Assembly: GCF_018812025.1 (NCBI RefSeq)
Contig: NC_063044.1
Span: forward strand, 44,173,330 to 44,237,329
Reading direction: 5' to 3'
Origin: Megalobrama amblycephala
Lineage: Eukaryota; Chordata; Actinopteri; Cypriniformes; Xenocyprididae
Length of the DNA stretch: 64,000 bases
The notes under the pieces were generated by a model. It did not search any database. It was given only the letters and a program-made list of their open reading frames with translations, and was not told the DNA's origin. Shown piece by piece: positions 21,620-32,528 of this stretch. The translations under genes were made by a program, and so were the position numbers. Position 1 is the stretch's first letter, and the number at the start of each line of letters is the position of its first letter.

Positions 21620-21946
21620 TCAAGTGTCTTTGCAATGAAAGGAAGAAGGGATACTGGATCTGTAGTTTTCTAAAAGTGCTAGATTCAGAGTGGGTTTTTT
21701 AAGCAGTGGGGTAATCCTAGCCTGCTTAAAAGCTGTGGGAAATGTTCCAGTGTGAAGGGAAGAATTGATAATGTGAGTGAGTGCAGGTACAATTGAGGAG
21801 GAGATGGCCTGAAGAAGGTGAGTGGGGATAGGGTCTAGCGGACAGGTAGTAGGGTGATTAGAAAGAATTAGGAGAATTTGTGTGTTTTCCTGTGAGATGT
21901 TATTGTCAGTGTGTGGTGTGGAGAATTGGCCGCTGATGTAGCGCAA
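21620..21946 (-). pseudogene. L2-type LINE reverse transcriptase, N-terminal part (frameshifted)
   Basis: This frame encodes the start of the RT region: STCPLDPIPTHLL-like residues, then IINSSLHTGTFPTAFKQARI, then TPLLKKPTLN and LENYR, all typical of fish L2-type ORF2. After LENYR the frame shifts; the expected continuation (VSLLPFIAKTLERV) is present one base out of phase. It is the most 5' part kept; the endonuclease domain is absent. Confidence 0.75.
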
Positions 21947-23173
21947 GTAATAACGTTGCGCTACATTGCTATTTATATCTAAATATATAAAACTGCGTGC
22001 AAGAGAGACCCTATATGCGAAAGAGTGAGTGTACCAATGGTTTCACTTTCAGTTTATCTCTGAAAAGGGCAGGTGAGAGTACCGCCTGTTTATGTGAGCA
22101 GCCGGTTCACAACATGTCATTCCAGATACTGTGAACAGCAAAACAGAAGTGCCACATTACCTGCACAAACAGCGGGACGCGCAATGTTTTTTAGAAGAAG
22201 AAGAACAATTGCTGAGTGATTTAAAGATCTCCAGTGAGCCTCACATACTGACTTGAAACTGATCATTTTGCATTGAAAACTATTTGAACTTTATTAAAAC
22301 TATTTGCACTGATTTATTGTGTTGGTTACAGTTTGTTCATTTGTGCTTTCTTATTCCTTTGTGCAGTGCAGTGTTGGGCAGTAACGCGTTACTGTAACGC
22401 AGTTACTTTTGACAGTAACTAATACTGTAACGCATTACTTTTTAAATAAATTAACTCTGTTAACCGTTACCATATGGTGCGTTGTACGTTACTTTTTAAA
22501 ATAAATTAATTTTGGCTGAAGTGTAGCCTACAGCCTAACCTGTTTACAGCAGTGACGCATTGTAGGATTGGTGGATGCCAACCACTGTAAACACGAAGAC
22601 GCACTGTGGGCGTGTTTCCGTTTATTCAAGTATGTACGGCAGTCATGGCGAGTCAAGGCGAGAGCAATACGAGTTTCTCAAAGTGGAAATATGCTCATTA
22701 TTTCACTTTGTTGAGCATAAAGACAAAAACCTTTTGTAAATTAGCTGTGTCTTTCTGGTTCAAGTCCTATCTATGTACGGCATGCTGGTCGAAAATATGT
22801 GAAATAAGTTTTTCTGTCGCTAGAGTTGTTCATTTAAGCCATTAGTTGACTATTCACATTTATATTAATTTAATTTCTTAAATACTGGAGAGAATAAACT
22901 AATAATACGTTTAGTAATATAGGCTTGCACTCAAGCGCACGCAAACGCTTGCCATAAAGAACCGGCAAAAGTAATGATTATGAATATGACAAAAAACAGC
23001 AAGGAGACATTTTAATTGTTTATTAATAAAGTAATGTTTTCTGAATCAGTGTCGGCTGCAAAGATGAAGTTGACATTGCTGACTCTCATCATCTCCGCAT
23101 ATAGGCTACTGGACATGCCTAGAGAGAAAATGCACATTTCATTCAGATTACATAATTAGAGTAGACTCTTTTC

Positions 23174-24444
23174 TAGGGTTGGGAATCGTAAGAAATTTTC
23201 CGGTTCCGGTTCCGATTCCGGTTCTGCCTAACGATTCCGGTTCCGGTTCCGGTTCCATTCAAATAATTAAACAACTAATAAAAAATAATAGTAAGGGAAA
23301 AATGAACAATACTCAACTCAAATAGTCCTTTTTGTGTTTATTATTCTTATAAAATGAATTTAACAGACTGCTAATCTCATATTCGCTAACACTTTACAAT
23401 AAGGTTCATTAGTTAACATCAGGCCTACATTAACATGAACTAATAATGAACTGCATTTCTACAGCATTTATTAATATTTGTTAATGTTAACATTTACTAA
23501 TACATTATTAAAATCAATAGTTGTATTTGTTAACATTAGTTAATGAACTATAAACTAACACGAACAAACAATGAACAGCTGTATTTTTATTAACTAAGGT
23601 TAAAGATTAACAAATACATTAACAAATGCATTGCTCATGGTTAGTTCATATATGAACCTTATTGTAAAGTGTTACCACAAATTAGATAAGATGCTTGAAC
23701 ACACGTAAGATCCAGACAGGAGAAACAGAATATTTTTGTAAATTGGATTCATAGATTGTTTCTGACAGAATGATTCAGTGATAGACACACAGGAAATTTG
23801 TTGCCACCTAGTGGCGTAACAATGCAATCGATGCAGTCGTTATTTGAAGTCCAGTTACTTTCAGAAGGTAATTTATTATATTTTGATCGGTAACATCAGC
23901 GCTTCTATCTAAATAATAAACTTTTGTATACTGTTATAATTGGAATATTTGTCAGACAGAAATAATGATACTGTGCGTTTGAAAAGATTGTGAAGCTGTT
24001 TATATCTACACATGACAACTCTCTTCAGATCAACGGCAGCGCGAACGCAGATTTCAATGTCGAGATTTTATTTTTGTCAAAGGTTTAGGCCTAATATACA
24101 TGGGCGAATCGTTGTCTTTTAGGAATTAGATCATGTGGGTGATGAAATCGAGAACGCGATCTTTTAAAGATTAATCGTGCAGCTTTGTGCATCTCTCCCT
24201 CTCTCTCTCTCTCTCTGTTGATATCTGACGTATACGAGTAGCGCGACGGCTTTTCGGTAAATTCATTGCTATAATATTAATGAGATGAGACGTCACTATT
24301 AAAGAATACGCTCCCCGCACTTCGCCCACCCATCACACCAGAACCGTTTTCGGAACCGAAACTTAGAAATCTTGCACGGTTCCGGTTCTTTCCAAAAAAC
24401 ACTACCTGTTCCGGATGAGAACTGGTTCTCGGTTCCCAACCCTA
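23174..24444. mobile_element. hAT element (TAGGGTTGGGAA ends) nested in 22369-25427
   Basis: TAGGGTTGGGAATCG and CGGTTCCCAACCCTA are inverted ends, and CTCTTTTC is duplicated exactly at 23166-23173 and 24445-24452. Subterminal sequence repeats CGGTTCCGGTTCCG-type hexamers on both sides. It carries a third-level insertion at 23387-23674, a (CT)n run near 24190-24215, and no recognisable transposase. Confidence 0.9.
23387..23674. mobile_element. MITE with TAACACTTTACAATAAGG ends, nested
   Basis: TAACACTTTACAATAAGGTT at the left is mirrored by AACCTTATTGTAAAGTGTTA at the right; 288 bp. The interior repeats TTAACATTAGTTAATGAACT-like phrases. This terminal family is ubiquitous in teleosts. No clear target duplication. 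Confidence 0.75.
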
Positions 24445-24932
24445 CTCTTTTCGTTTTTAATTATTCTGTTTTAAAGTAGATATTTCAAGCTTTCTATAGA
24501 TATATTTCTCATGTCTGCGAGGCAAGCAGCCTATATGCTGAGTTTCGGTTCATTTAGCCAGTCGCGCTCCAGTTAACACGCCAGTGATCGCCCCGCGCAT
24601 CCATGATTATATTGTCTGCTATATTTGCTTCTTATTTATTAAATCCAGGAAATTGGTTGATGAAAAATTGATTGAAATTAAGATACAATTTTTACAAAAT
24701 GAAATTCACTTTAAAGAGAGGCTTTATACAAAACAAAACTTAATGAAGTGGTCAAAATCATGTCTGAACCACTCCATGACTCCCGATAAATTGCGCATCT
24801 TATGATGCATCTTACTCATGGTGTTCACTTTTCGTAATCAAGTAAATGAATTTAAAACATAACATATGACTATTTAAACATATATATGAAACTACATTTT
24901 CTTTATTGACAGTACAGAGAAAGCTGTAACAC

Positions 24933-25244
24933 GATCACATGAGAATGCGTATCAATAGTACGAGTTTGTAATCTCGTAGAATATATACGCCAAAATGAGT
25001 TTTGGCGTGCTTATGGCACGCGGTTTTTCGCGTGCATATGATACGCACTTTATGGCGTGTATATGATACGCTCTTGGGTATGATGGGGGTGGGAGAGTGG
25101 GGGTTTCGTACATATAGTACGCCATAAAGTGCGTATCATATGCACGCGAAAAACTGCGTACCATAAGCACGCCAAAACTCATTTTGGCATATATATTCTA
25201 CGAGATTACAAACTCTTACTAATGATACGCATTTTCGTGTGATC
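24933..25244. repeat. Fold-back (snap-back) element with ~126-bp arms
   Basis: The arms 24933-25058 and 25119-25244 are near-perfect inverted copies separated by about 60 bp. Examples are CCAAAATGAGTTTTGGCGTG against CACGCCAAAACTCATTTTGG and CGCGTGCATATGATACGCAC against GTGCGTATCATATGCACGCG. It lies inside the hAT 22369-25427. Arm conservation suggests a recent insertion or ongoing arm homogenisation. Confidence 0.85.
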
Positions 25245-25839
25245 AGGCTGGGGCATTCAAGTTATTTGACATATTTTATTTTTTTTAAAGTAACGCAATA
25301 GTTACTTTCCCTGGTTGATTAGTTACTTTTATAATTATGTAATTCAGTTACTAACTCCGTTACTATTTGTGAGAAGTAACTAGTAACTATAACTAATTAC
25401 TTTTTTAAAATAACGTGCCCAACACTGGTGCAGTGGCTCAGGAGATGAGTCTTTGTGTCTGTAAAAAAGTATACAAAATTGAAATATAAAACCAAAGATT
25501 TTTTGAGGTAATGTGTAATGTAATCTTGTTAAAACAGGTTTTGTAAAATAGGTATCGAAAAAGAATTGGTATCGAAGTCGAGATATCGGTATTCGGTATT
25601 GAACATTTTTTGAACAATACTATAAGAAACATTTGACACTCTTCACAGAGAGCTCAAAAATTTGAAAGCAGCGGGTACCAGACTTACCCAATACTCTGTA
25701 CTACCAGAACTGCAGAAAGTCTGGTACGGTTACTTTTTTCAAATTTAAGTATCTACCAAAGTACCGGTACTTTTGACAACCCTAGTCTAAACATTCTTAA
25801 ATCAGATACATTTACTTGAGAAGCAAAATGACATAAGAT

Positions 25840-26275
25840 TAGTGTTGTTGAAAGTACTGACCGCAATACATATTCAGAAATGAAATTGTAAAAATGTGAC
25901 GCTCTGAGTGCTGTTGAGCTGATTCATAAACACCTCTGATTGGCCATTGTGTTTACTTGCTCATCAAATATGTCTGTGATTGGCTACAGTGATCAACACA
26001 TGAAAGTGTTTGAATTTGAAAGTGTTTTGAAAGCAGAAGCGGGAGTGTTTGAAAGTAGATGTCTATCAGCGGACCATCTGTTGATAGACGCCTGCTGTCA
26101 AAAGCTCCTGTGTGTATCTGTGTAAGCGCTCGGTGAAGAGCGTCATTGATGACTATTTACAGCATGTTTTTGAAGCATTGATCATTGAAGCCAATCACAG
26201 ACATATCTGATGAGTGAGAACACAATTGCCAATCAGAGGTGTTTACAAATCTGGTCAGTACTTTTGACAACACTA
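25840..26275. mobile_element. hAT-like MITE with TAGTGTTGT ends
   Basis: TAGTGTTGTTGAAAGTACTG is mirrored by CAGTACTTTTGACAACACTA (one mismatch). The ends resemble those of the outer element ending at 25784. Flanking CATAAGAT and CATATAAG may be a decayed duplication. Internal arms contain TGATTGGC / GCCAATCA pairs. Confidence 0.7.
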
Positions 26276-26423
26276 CATATAAGTCTTGAAAAGAAAAAAA
26301 AAAAGTCTTGAAAATATAATTTTTTCTTGTTTTAAGCAAAAACTCACTTAATTTTGTTTGTTTTTTCCCCAGAAAACAAGACCTAATATTTTGTTGTTTG
26401 CCTCTTAATAAATAGTTAGTGTG

Positions 26424-27239
26424 CCGATTCAGGCTGCGGCCCCTTTAAATTCTCGCGCTCCCTGCCCCCCAAGCTCTCGACTATAATACATTACATAAAC
26501 AAAGTTCACACAGCTAATATAACCCTCAAAATGGATCTTTACAAAGTGTTCGTCATGCAGCATGTCTAATCGCGTAAGTATGGTATTTATTTGGATGTTT
26601 ACATTTGATTCTGAATGAGTTTGAGGCTGTGCTCCGTGGCTAAAGCTAACATTACACACTGTTAGAGAGATTTATAGAGAATGAAGTGTTTATGAATTAT
26701 ACAGACTGCAAGTGTTTAAAAATGAAAATAGCGACGGCTCTTGTCTCCGTGAATACAGTAAGAAATGATGGTAACTTTAACCACATTTAACAGTACATTA
26801 GCAACATGCTAACGAAACATTTAGAAAGACAATTTACAAATATCACTAAAAATATCATGTAATCATGGATCGTGTCAGTTATTATCGCTCCATCTGCCAT
26901 TTTTCGCTATTGTTCTTGCTTGCTTACCTAGTCTGATGATTCAGCTGTGCACAGATCCAGACGTTAATACTGGCTGCCCTTGTGTAATGCCTTGAACATG
27001 GGCTGGCATATGCAAATATTGGGGGCGTACATATTAATGATCCCTGACTGTTACGTAACAGTCGGTGTTATGTTGAGATTCGCCTGTTCTTCTGAGGTCT
27101 TTTAAATAAATGAGATTTATATAAGAAGGAGGAAACAATGGAGTTTGAGACTCACTGTACAGTATGTCATTTCCATGTACTGAACTCTTGTTATTCCAAC
27201 TATGTCGAGGTAAATTCAATTTTCCATTCTACGGCACCT
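26424..27239. mobile_element. TTAA element family A, left-truncated copy
   Basis: From GTGCCGATTCAGGCTGCGGC onward this matches 44459-45274 closely over about 800 bp, ending in CGGCACCT followed by TTAA (27240-27243). The first ~145 bp of the family, including the left end, are missing. A 50-residue minus-strand frame is shared with the other copy only because the DNA is nearly the same; no domain is recognised. Confidence 0.75.
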
Positions 27240-27243
27240 TTAA

Positions 27244-27659
27244 GAATGTTTAGATACTAATTTACCACAATATGTCAGCTGCAACTGAATAAATTATGAC
27301 AGAATTGTCATTTCTGTGTAAACTTTCCCTTTAAACTGACAGTTTCTGAAGACATTTTAAAAATTGTTTCAAGAGTTTTTGCCCAAATTTTGAAAGTGTG
27401 GTCCAATGCAACACTGACTGGACCTCACTGACTTTCATTGTATGGACATACAAAAAAAAATCTTATCTTCTTTTGTGTTCCAAAAGAAAGTCATTCTTTT
27501 AAAATTATGACAATATTACTACACAAAGGAGACAAACACAGTAACATGAATCAGGTTATGTTTGCTTCGAATGTTAAATTGTGTGTCCTCGCATATGCAT
27601 GTGTTTGCTCTTGGTGGTTTGCATAGACTTAACCTATGTGTGTGCTTGATTGCATATTG
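27244..27659. other. Spacer with a fish-repeat fragment
   Basis: The phrase TCTTTTGTGTTCCAAAAGAA followed by AGTCATTC near 27471 belongs to a dispersed fish repeat. Nothing else was recognised. Confidence 0.35.
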
Positions 27660-28010
27660 CGTATGTAGCGCTTGCTCCCCGGCAGAGCTAATGAAATGCA
27701 AACAACCCGAGCTGAGAGCAGCGGTGACGTGATCTATGCTCTGCTGCTGAGAGAGGAGGAGGGGAGAGATGTTGCGCGGTGTTTGTCCATTTGCGTTTGT
27801 GTGTACGTGCGAGCCCTTGGGGACAGCGTGCACTATGGAGTGTGTGTGAGGTTGGGGGGCTGTGCAGACAGAGGCAGGCTGGTGAATAAATCATGGAGCG
27901 ATAGCGAGAGCGCGCTGCAGCCGTGACGCCCAGTCCGACTGCAGCTCTGCCAAAAGCAAGAAGAAAAGGTCAAGGAGAACGGAGAGGAATGTGTGGAAGA
28001 AACGTTCACA
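27660..28010. promoter_or_regulatory. GC/CpG-rich block, candidate promoter or 5' exon
   Basis: This is the most GC- and CpG-rich non-repeat stretch of the window (GTTGCGCGGTG, CGTGCGAGCCCTTGGGG, GCGATAGCGAGAGCGCGC). It lacks transposon ends. A plus-strand frame (27672-27926) and overlapping minus-strand frames exist, but none has a recognised domain. It could be an untranslated first exon or promoter of an unseen gene, or an unrecognised repeat. Confidence 0.2.
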
Positions 28011-29627
28011 AGTGTGGTTCAAAACGTAAAACAGGAGAAAACCCTGGCTTATGTGATCATAAGCTATGTGATATGAGCTTGAAAGGTTTTGGTTTGTGCG
28101 TTTTTATGCTTTTGACACCTGCCTCTCCAGGCATCAGCCATGTGTACATTTACTAGTGACAACCACCCCCTCAGGCTGTGTAAGTGTGTAATTAAAGCTC
28201 TATCACACCGTGCACAGAACTGGGGGTGATTTAACATATCTGCAGCGAGGCATTTCTGCAACTGATGACCTACTGCTGAATGCTATTATGCAAAATGCCC
28301 TCCTGGCATAAAAAATGCTACACGCAGCTTGTGTTTCATACCTCAAATGCACACAGATGCACACAGCCTCAGGGTGACTAAAACTAGCATCTAAAATCAG
28401 GATCTTCAGAATGTTTTGATGAGATACAAATAAAATACAACTAAAAATTCAGCAGAGCAGGGCATCCCAATTCAAGTTATTGTGCCTCCCCGCTCTGCAC
28501 ATTTTGTATGTCTCTCTCAGACTTAAAAGGGTATTTCACCATCTTAAGGGAGATTTCATGCCGAAGCAAGGTGTTCTTGTATGGGGCAATTTCAGCGTTA
28601 TGGACATGACATTTGCAGTCAAAACTTGAAATATAAATTCTCAGAAAATGCATTTATTACCAACATATTGAACTGTCTGTTTATATATTCATAGTCCCTT
28701 ATTAAAGGAGTCGAGGCATTAGAAAAATGTCAATTTATACAATCGTTTTATATTTTAGATTAGGGAAATATACATGCGTTACGGACGTGACAAAAAAAAG
28801 TCACCAAGTTTTAGGTGTCAACATATTTTTTAGGAATTCTGTGAATTACACTGCACGAACCAAAAGTAATACTAATGAACAGCAGCAATATGAAAATATT
28901 TCATACATCGTCATCACTATGAAAAAAACTTTAGTTATGAAACAGTGTCACAAACTGTAATTTGTGTACAGTATTAAAAATTGTAGTTTAGTATTAGACT
29001 GCCGTAGAAAAGAGTGGGGTTTCTCATATTAGTGATGGATAGATTGGAACAGCTGACATACCTGATATAAGGCATAAGAAAGATCTTTATTAGCGCTCAT
29101 GGGGCAGTACTTACTTAATTTAGATATAATATCTTGTTAATCTTCCCTTGCAAATGATTTGCATTATTCCTGCACACATTTTATTAACTGGTTGGTGTAA
29201 ACCGATAGCGCTCCTGTCTTAGATAATTCAATTAACACAATGCAGCGACAGGCCTCCAGGAGGTACACTGAACCAAAAGCAGTCTACTATAAACGCAAGA
29301 GCACTGTGAAGCTGTGTGCATCACTGTATAGGTCTCACCTGATTCTGTGGACTGAATGGATTACGTGACATGAAAAGGAGTACTCCATATCAAAATGCAG
29401 TTATAATTTGATGCATTTTGTAGTCAGAAAGACAAAGGCCAGTTGCATTTCATCAACACAAATGTAGTCGCTGCATTATGTACACAAAGTTCTAAACCTA
29501 AAAATAAAATTTGTGTGCCAATAAGGGTGAATACCTGTCATTTTTTGAATAACAGATGTCACCTTTGCATCCAGCATGTCACAAAATGCATTTTGTTCTC
29601 AAAATGCCCAGAAATCTTTGAAAGAGA
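28011..29627. other. Spacer, possibly containing conserved non-coding DNA
   Basis: No coding gene is supported. The sequence is largely free of recognised repeats. At 29149-29163 there is a perfect POU-like palindrome, listed separately. Confidence 0.35.
29149..29163. promoter_or_regulatory. POU-factor-like palindrome TGCAAATGATTTGCA
   Basis: Two octamer-like half-sites (TTGCAAAT and ATTTGCAT) face each other across one base, giving a 15-bp perfect palindrome in repeat-free spacer. POU proteins bind ATGCAAAT. Function is not shown. Confidence 0.3.
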
Positions 29628-29629
29628 TA

Positions 29630-30569
29630 CAGTACAGTCCAAAAGTTTGGAACCACTAAGATTTTTAATGTTTTTAAAAGAAGTTTCATCTGCTCACCAA
29701 GGCTACATTTATTTAATTAAAAATACAGTAAAAACAGTAATATTGTGAAATATTATTACAATTTAAAATAACTGTTTTCTATTTGAATATATTTGACAAA
29801 GTAATTTATTCTTGTGATGGCAAAGCTGAATTTTCAGCATCATTACTCCAGTCTTCAGTGTCACATGATCCTTCAGAAATCATTCTAATATGCTGATCTG
29901 CTGCTCAAGAAACATTTAATGTGTACAATTGTACAAAATATTTGTGTACAGTATTTTTTTTTCAGGATTATTTGATGAATAGAAAGTTCAAAAGAACAGT
30001 GTTTATCTGAAATCTAATCTTTTGTAACATTATAAATGTCTTTACTGCCACTTTTGATTGATTTAATGCATCCTTGCTGAATAAAAGTATTCATTTCTTT
30101 AATTTCTTTTCAAAAAAATAAAAATAAAAATTCTTACTGACCCCAAACTTTTGAACCGTAGTGTATAATGCTACAGAAGCTTTGTATTTCAGATAAATGC
30201 TGTTCTTTTGAACTTTCTTCATCAAATCAAGGAATCCTGAAAAAAAAAGTACACAACTGTTTTCAACATTGAAAATAATCATAAATGTTTATTGAGCAGC
30301 AGATCAGCATATCAGAATGATTTCTGAAGGATCATGTGACACTGAAGACTGGAGTAACGATGCTGAAAATTCAGCTTTGCATCACAGGAATAAATTACTT
30401 TGTCAAATATATTTAAATAGTACACAGTTATTTTAAATTGTAATAATATTTCACAATATTACTGTTTTTTACTGTATTTTTAATTAAATAAATGTAGCCT
30501 TGGTGAGCAGACGAAACTTCTTTTAAAAACATAAAAATCTTAGTGGTTCCAAACTTTTGGACTGTACTG
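29630..30569. mobile_element. Tc1/mariner-type fold-back MITE with TA duplication
   Basis: CAGTACAGTCCAAAAGTTTG at the left is mirrored by CAAACTTTTGGACTGTACTG at the right, with TA on both sides (29628-29629; 30570-30571). Arms of nearly 350 bp are inverted copies (GTGTCACATGATCCTTCAGA against TCTGAAGGATCATGTGACAC). A third end of the family (CCCCAAACTTTTGAACCGTA) lies at about 30141-30160, so this is one copy joined to an inverted partial copy. Confidence 0.8.
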
Positions 30570-30571
30570 TA

Positions 30572-32300
30572 TGTAACTTGTTCACAAAAGGGTTGTTCTG
30601 AAAATCACAAAATGCATTTTCTCGACAAAATGTTGCATTTCATGATTCCGTGGTTCAACAACATACATGTTTAATACATAGATATCAGTTAATTAGCAGA
30701 TATTTATTTTAAATACACAGTTTTATGAAGCAGGAACTTTGGACTAATGAGATTTCACAATGGACACGGCTACCCATGAAATGCTATAATAATTTGGCTA
30801 AGTATGGTATTTTTTGCCCCATCTTAAAAATATAAACCCAGGCCAAGACAAATGTAGTAAAATGTGCTGTGCCATTTTAGTGGGTAGGAAACCACAACAA
30901 ACAGACCTTCGTACATATCTTTCTTCTTTCTCTAAAATGATAAAAGGGTGGTTATTGGATAATCAAATATGTATTCATAAATAGTGGTTCTTTGTTTGTT
31001 TTTTGGTCTTGTATGTATTTTTTTGCTTTTGTGTGTGTGTTTACCATCAACCTGCCAGGGACTGCAGATGAAAATTAGCCAGAATGGCTAAATCTGGCAC
31101 ATTTACATAAGAGACTTGTTTCTTGTGTTAATTAATGTGCATTGTCCTCTTTTAAAAAATAAATAAAAAAAAAAAACTACCCAAAATATTGATGATAAAT
31201 GATCCCTCTGAAAGCTATCTACATCTGAATAATGAACCAAGGCTTGCAAAAATGTTAGGTGCAAATGCAGAAAACTGCAGAGCAATTTACAAGCAGGCTA
31301 ACATTTTCATGGCCTACTAACTGTTCATTGTAAGACAGACAATCTAAATTGCGCTTTTATGGACCCCTTTAACTAAGAACACTTGCTAGGGTTCATTAGC
31401 TGGGACTTAAACAATAACACATCTGTAAATTGGCTGTCGTCCATATCTGAAATGACTATCCATCATCAACATATAGCTTCAAGGAGCTTCTAAAGGAGAG
31501 AGATGCAATAGGGAGCACTTGTAATTCCTCTCTATCTGTCTCGAGTGTGACCCCTGAGGGTAGGGAGCACAGTCCTCTGGTTGCAGCGTATCAAGCATCA
31601 AGGCCCCTGATTGGCAATTGATGCCTGAACAAACTTGCAGCCATCAAATCAAGTCCAATGAAGCTATATTTTCAGAGATGCCAATCAATCAAAGAGCTTT
31701 ATTCCAGCCTGGCAGGGAGTCTTTTTTAAAGCTGAAGTGACTGCAGGCAATGGCACGGGCAGACATGCCAATCTGTCAGATTTCAATCTCCATTCAGCTG
31801 AAAATAACCCCATCACGTTTTTTCTATTGAATATCAATGAACACTTACTACAGCAATCATCCCCATAGCTTTCATTTATAGCATATAGGTAGAGCCGATT
31901 AGAAATCTCCATCTCAAAACATTGATTGCAACACTGAATCTGATTGTTGTACAATTTTCTTCTCCAACACCGGTGCGGGCTTGTGCTGAGAAACACTCTC
32001 ATCTTGTGTTAACTACATACACGAACCACCAGGATTTGATTACATCAGGTAGTAGTAAGTGGGGATGGAAATCTACAGATACCTGGAGATACAATCTTAT
32101 ATCAATATCTGAGTCATGAAAAGATAATATTGCGAATTTGTGTTACTCTAGATCAGCGGTATTCAATATAATTGGGCCATTTTACCATTTCTACAAATTA
32201 AAGTGAGCAGTGTGTCAAAACAAGGGAGCGGTACACACCACAAGCACACAGGGTTGTTTACGGTAATGACCTTTCGGCGCCATCCCTCGGATTTCAATTT
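30572..32300. other. Spacer, no gene seen; balanced block 31440-31760
   Basis: AT-rich on the left, with more balanced, repeat-free sequence at about 31440-31760 that could be conserved non-coding DNA. Frames near 31685-32119 on both strands show no domain. Confidence 0.35.
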
Positions 32301-32391
32301 GATGAATGATTAATGAAGGTCTTACGGGTTTGCAACGCCATGAGGGTGAGTAATTAATAAAAGAAATTTCATTTTGGGTGAACTAACCCTT
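32301..32391. repeat. Solo right end of the TTAA / 'gggttagttcaccc' MITE family
   Basis: GAAGGTCTTACGGGTTTG, GAGGGTGAGTAATTAAT and CATTTTGGGTGAACTAACCC followed by TTAA match the right part of 57836-58480. Confidence 0.6.
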
Positions 32392-32479
32392 TAAGAGGTA
32401 AACCCTGCACCCCCAGTATGTTTTCTCAGTCCCAAGGCTTCTAATGTGCCATATACACACACGTATGTGTCTAAATGTA

Positions 32480-32481
32480 AA

Positions 32482-32512
<31 letters not shown>
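32480..32512. repeat. (AAT)n microsatellite
   Basis: About eleven tandem AAT trinucleotides. Confidence 0.9.
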
Positions 32513-32515
<3 letters not shown>

Positions 32516-32528
32516 TAGCCTAAAACAT

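Larger units (their letters stand above)
20125..21946 (-). mobile_element. 5'-truncated L2-type LINE
   Basis: Minus-strand non-LTR retrotransposon covering most of the reverse transcriptase, the C-terminal region and the 3' tail. The tail (plus-strand GTTTACATTTACATTTTTAC, then GCCATTTAGCAGACGC) is the AAATGT-type ending preceded by 'GCGTCTGCTAAATG' that I associate with fish L2/CR1-group LINEs. The 5' part (endonuclease, ORF1) is missing, the usual outcome of incomplete target-primed reverse transcription. No target duplication could be fixed. Confidence 0.85.
22369..25427. mobile_element. hAT element (CAGTGTTGGGC ends) with exact 8-bp duplication
   Basis: CAGTGTTGGGCAGTAACGCG at the left is mirrored by AACGTGCCCAACACTG at the right. 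GTGCAGTG lies immediately outside both ends (22361-22368; 25428-25435). Subterminal regions are rich in GTTACT/AGTAAC repeats on both sides. The element is 3,059 bp, of which 1,271 bp is a nested hAT (23174-24444) and about 312 bp a fold-back (24933-25244). Short frames (for example 22606-22845, 24584-24805) lack a hAT transposase signature. Confidence 0.9.
19163..25784. mobile_element. Outer hAT-like element, left end lost, holding an L2 LINE and a nested hAT
   Basis: The right end, read on the minus strand, is TAGGGTTGTCAAAAGTACCG with a subterminal GGTACTTTGGTAGATACTTA. Matching palindromic phrases ('GTACCAGTCAAATTTG', 'GGTATCGAATTCAATAC') occur on the left from about 19188 and at 19995-20080, and again at 25550-25610. 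An intact left terminus was not found. The element is interrupted by the L2 LINE (20125-21946) and by the hAT at 22369-25427. Confidence 0.5.

Noticed and set aside
26429..26659. Minus-strand frame nearly identical to one at 44485-44700, suggesting a conserved protein
   Set aside because: The two copies are the same transposon family and the non-coding DNA around the frame is equally similar.
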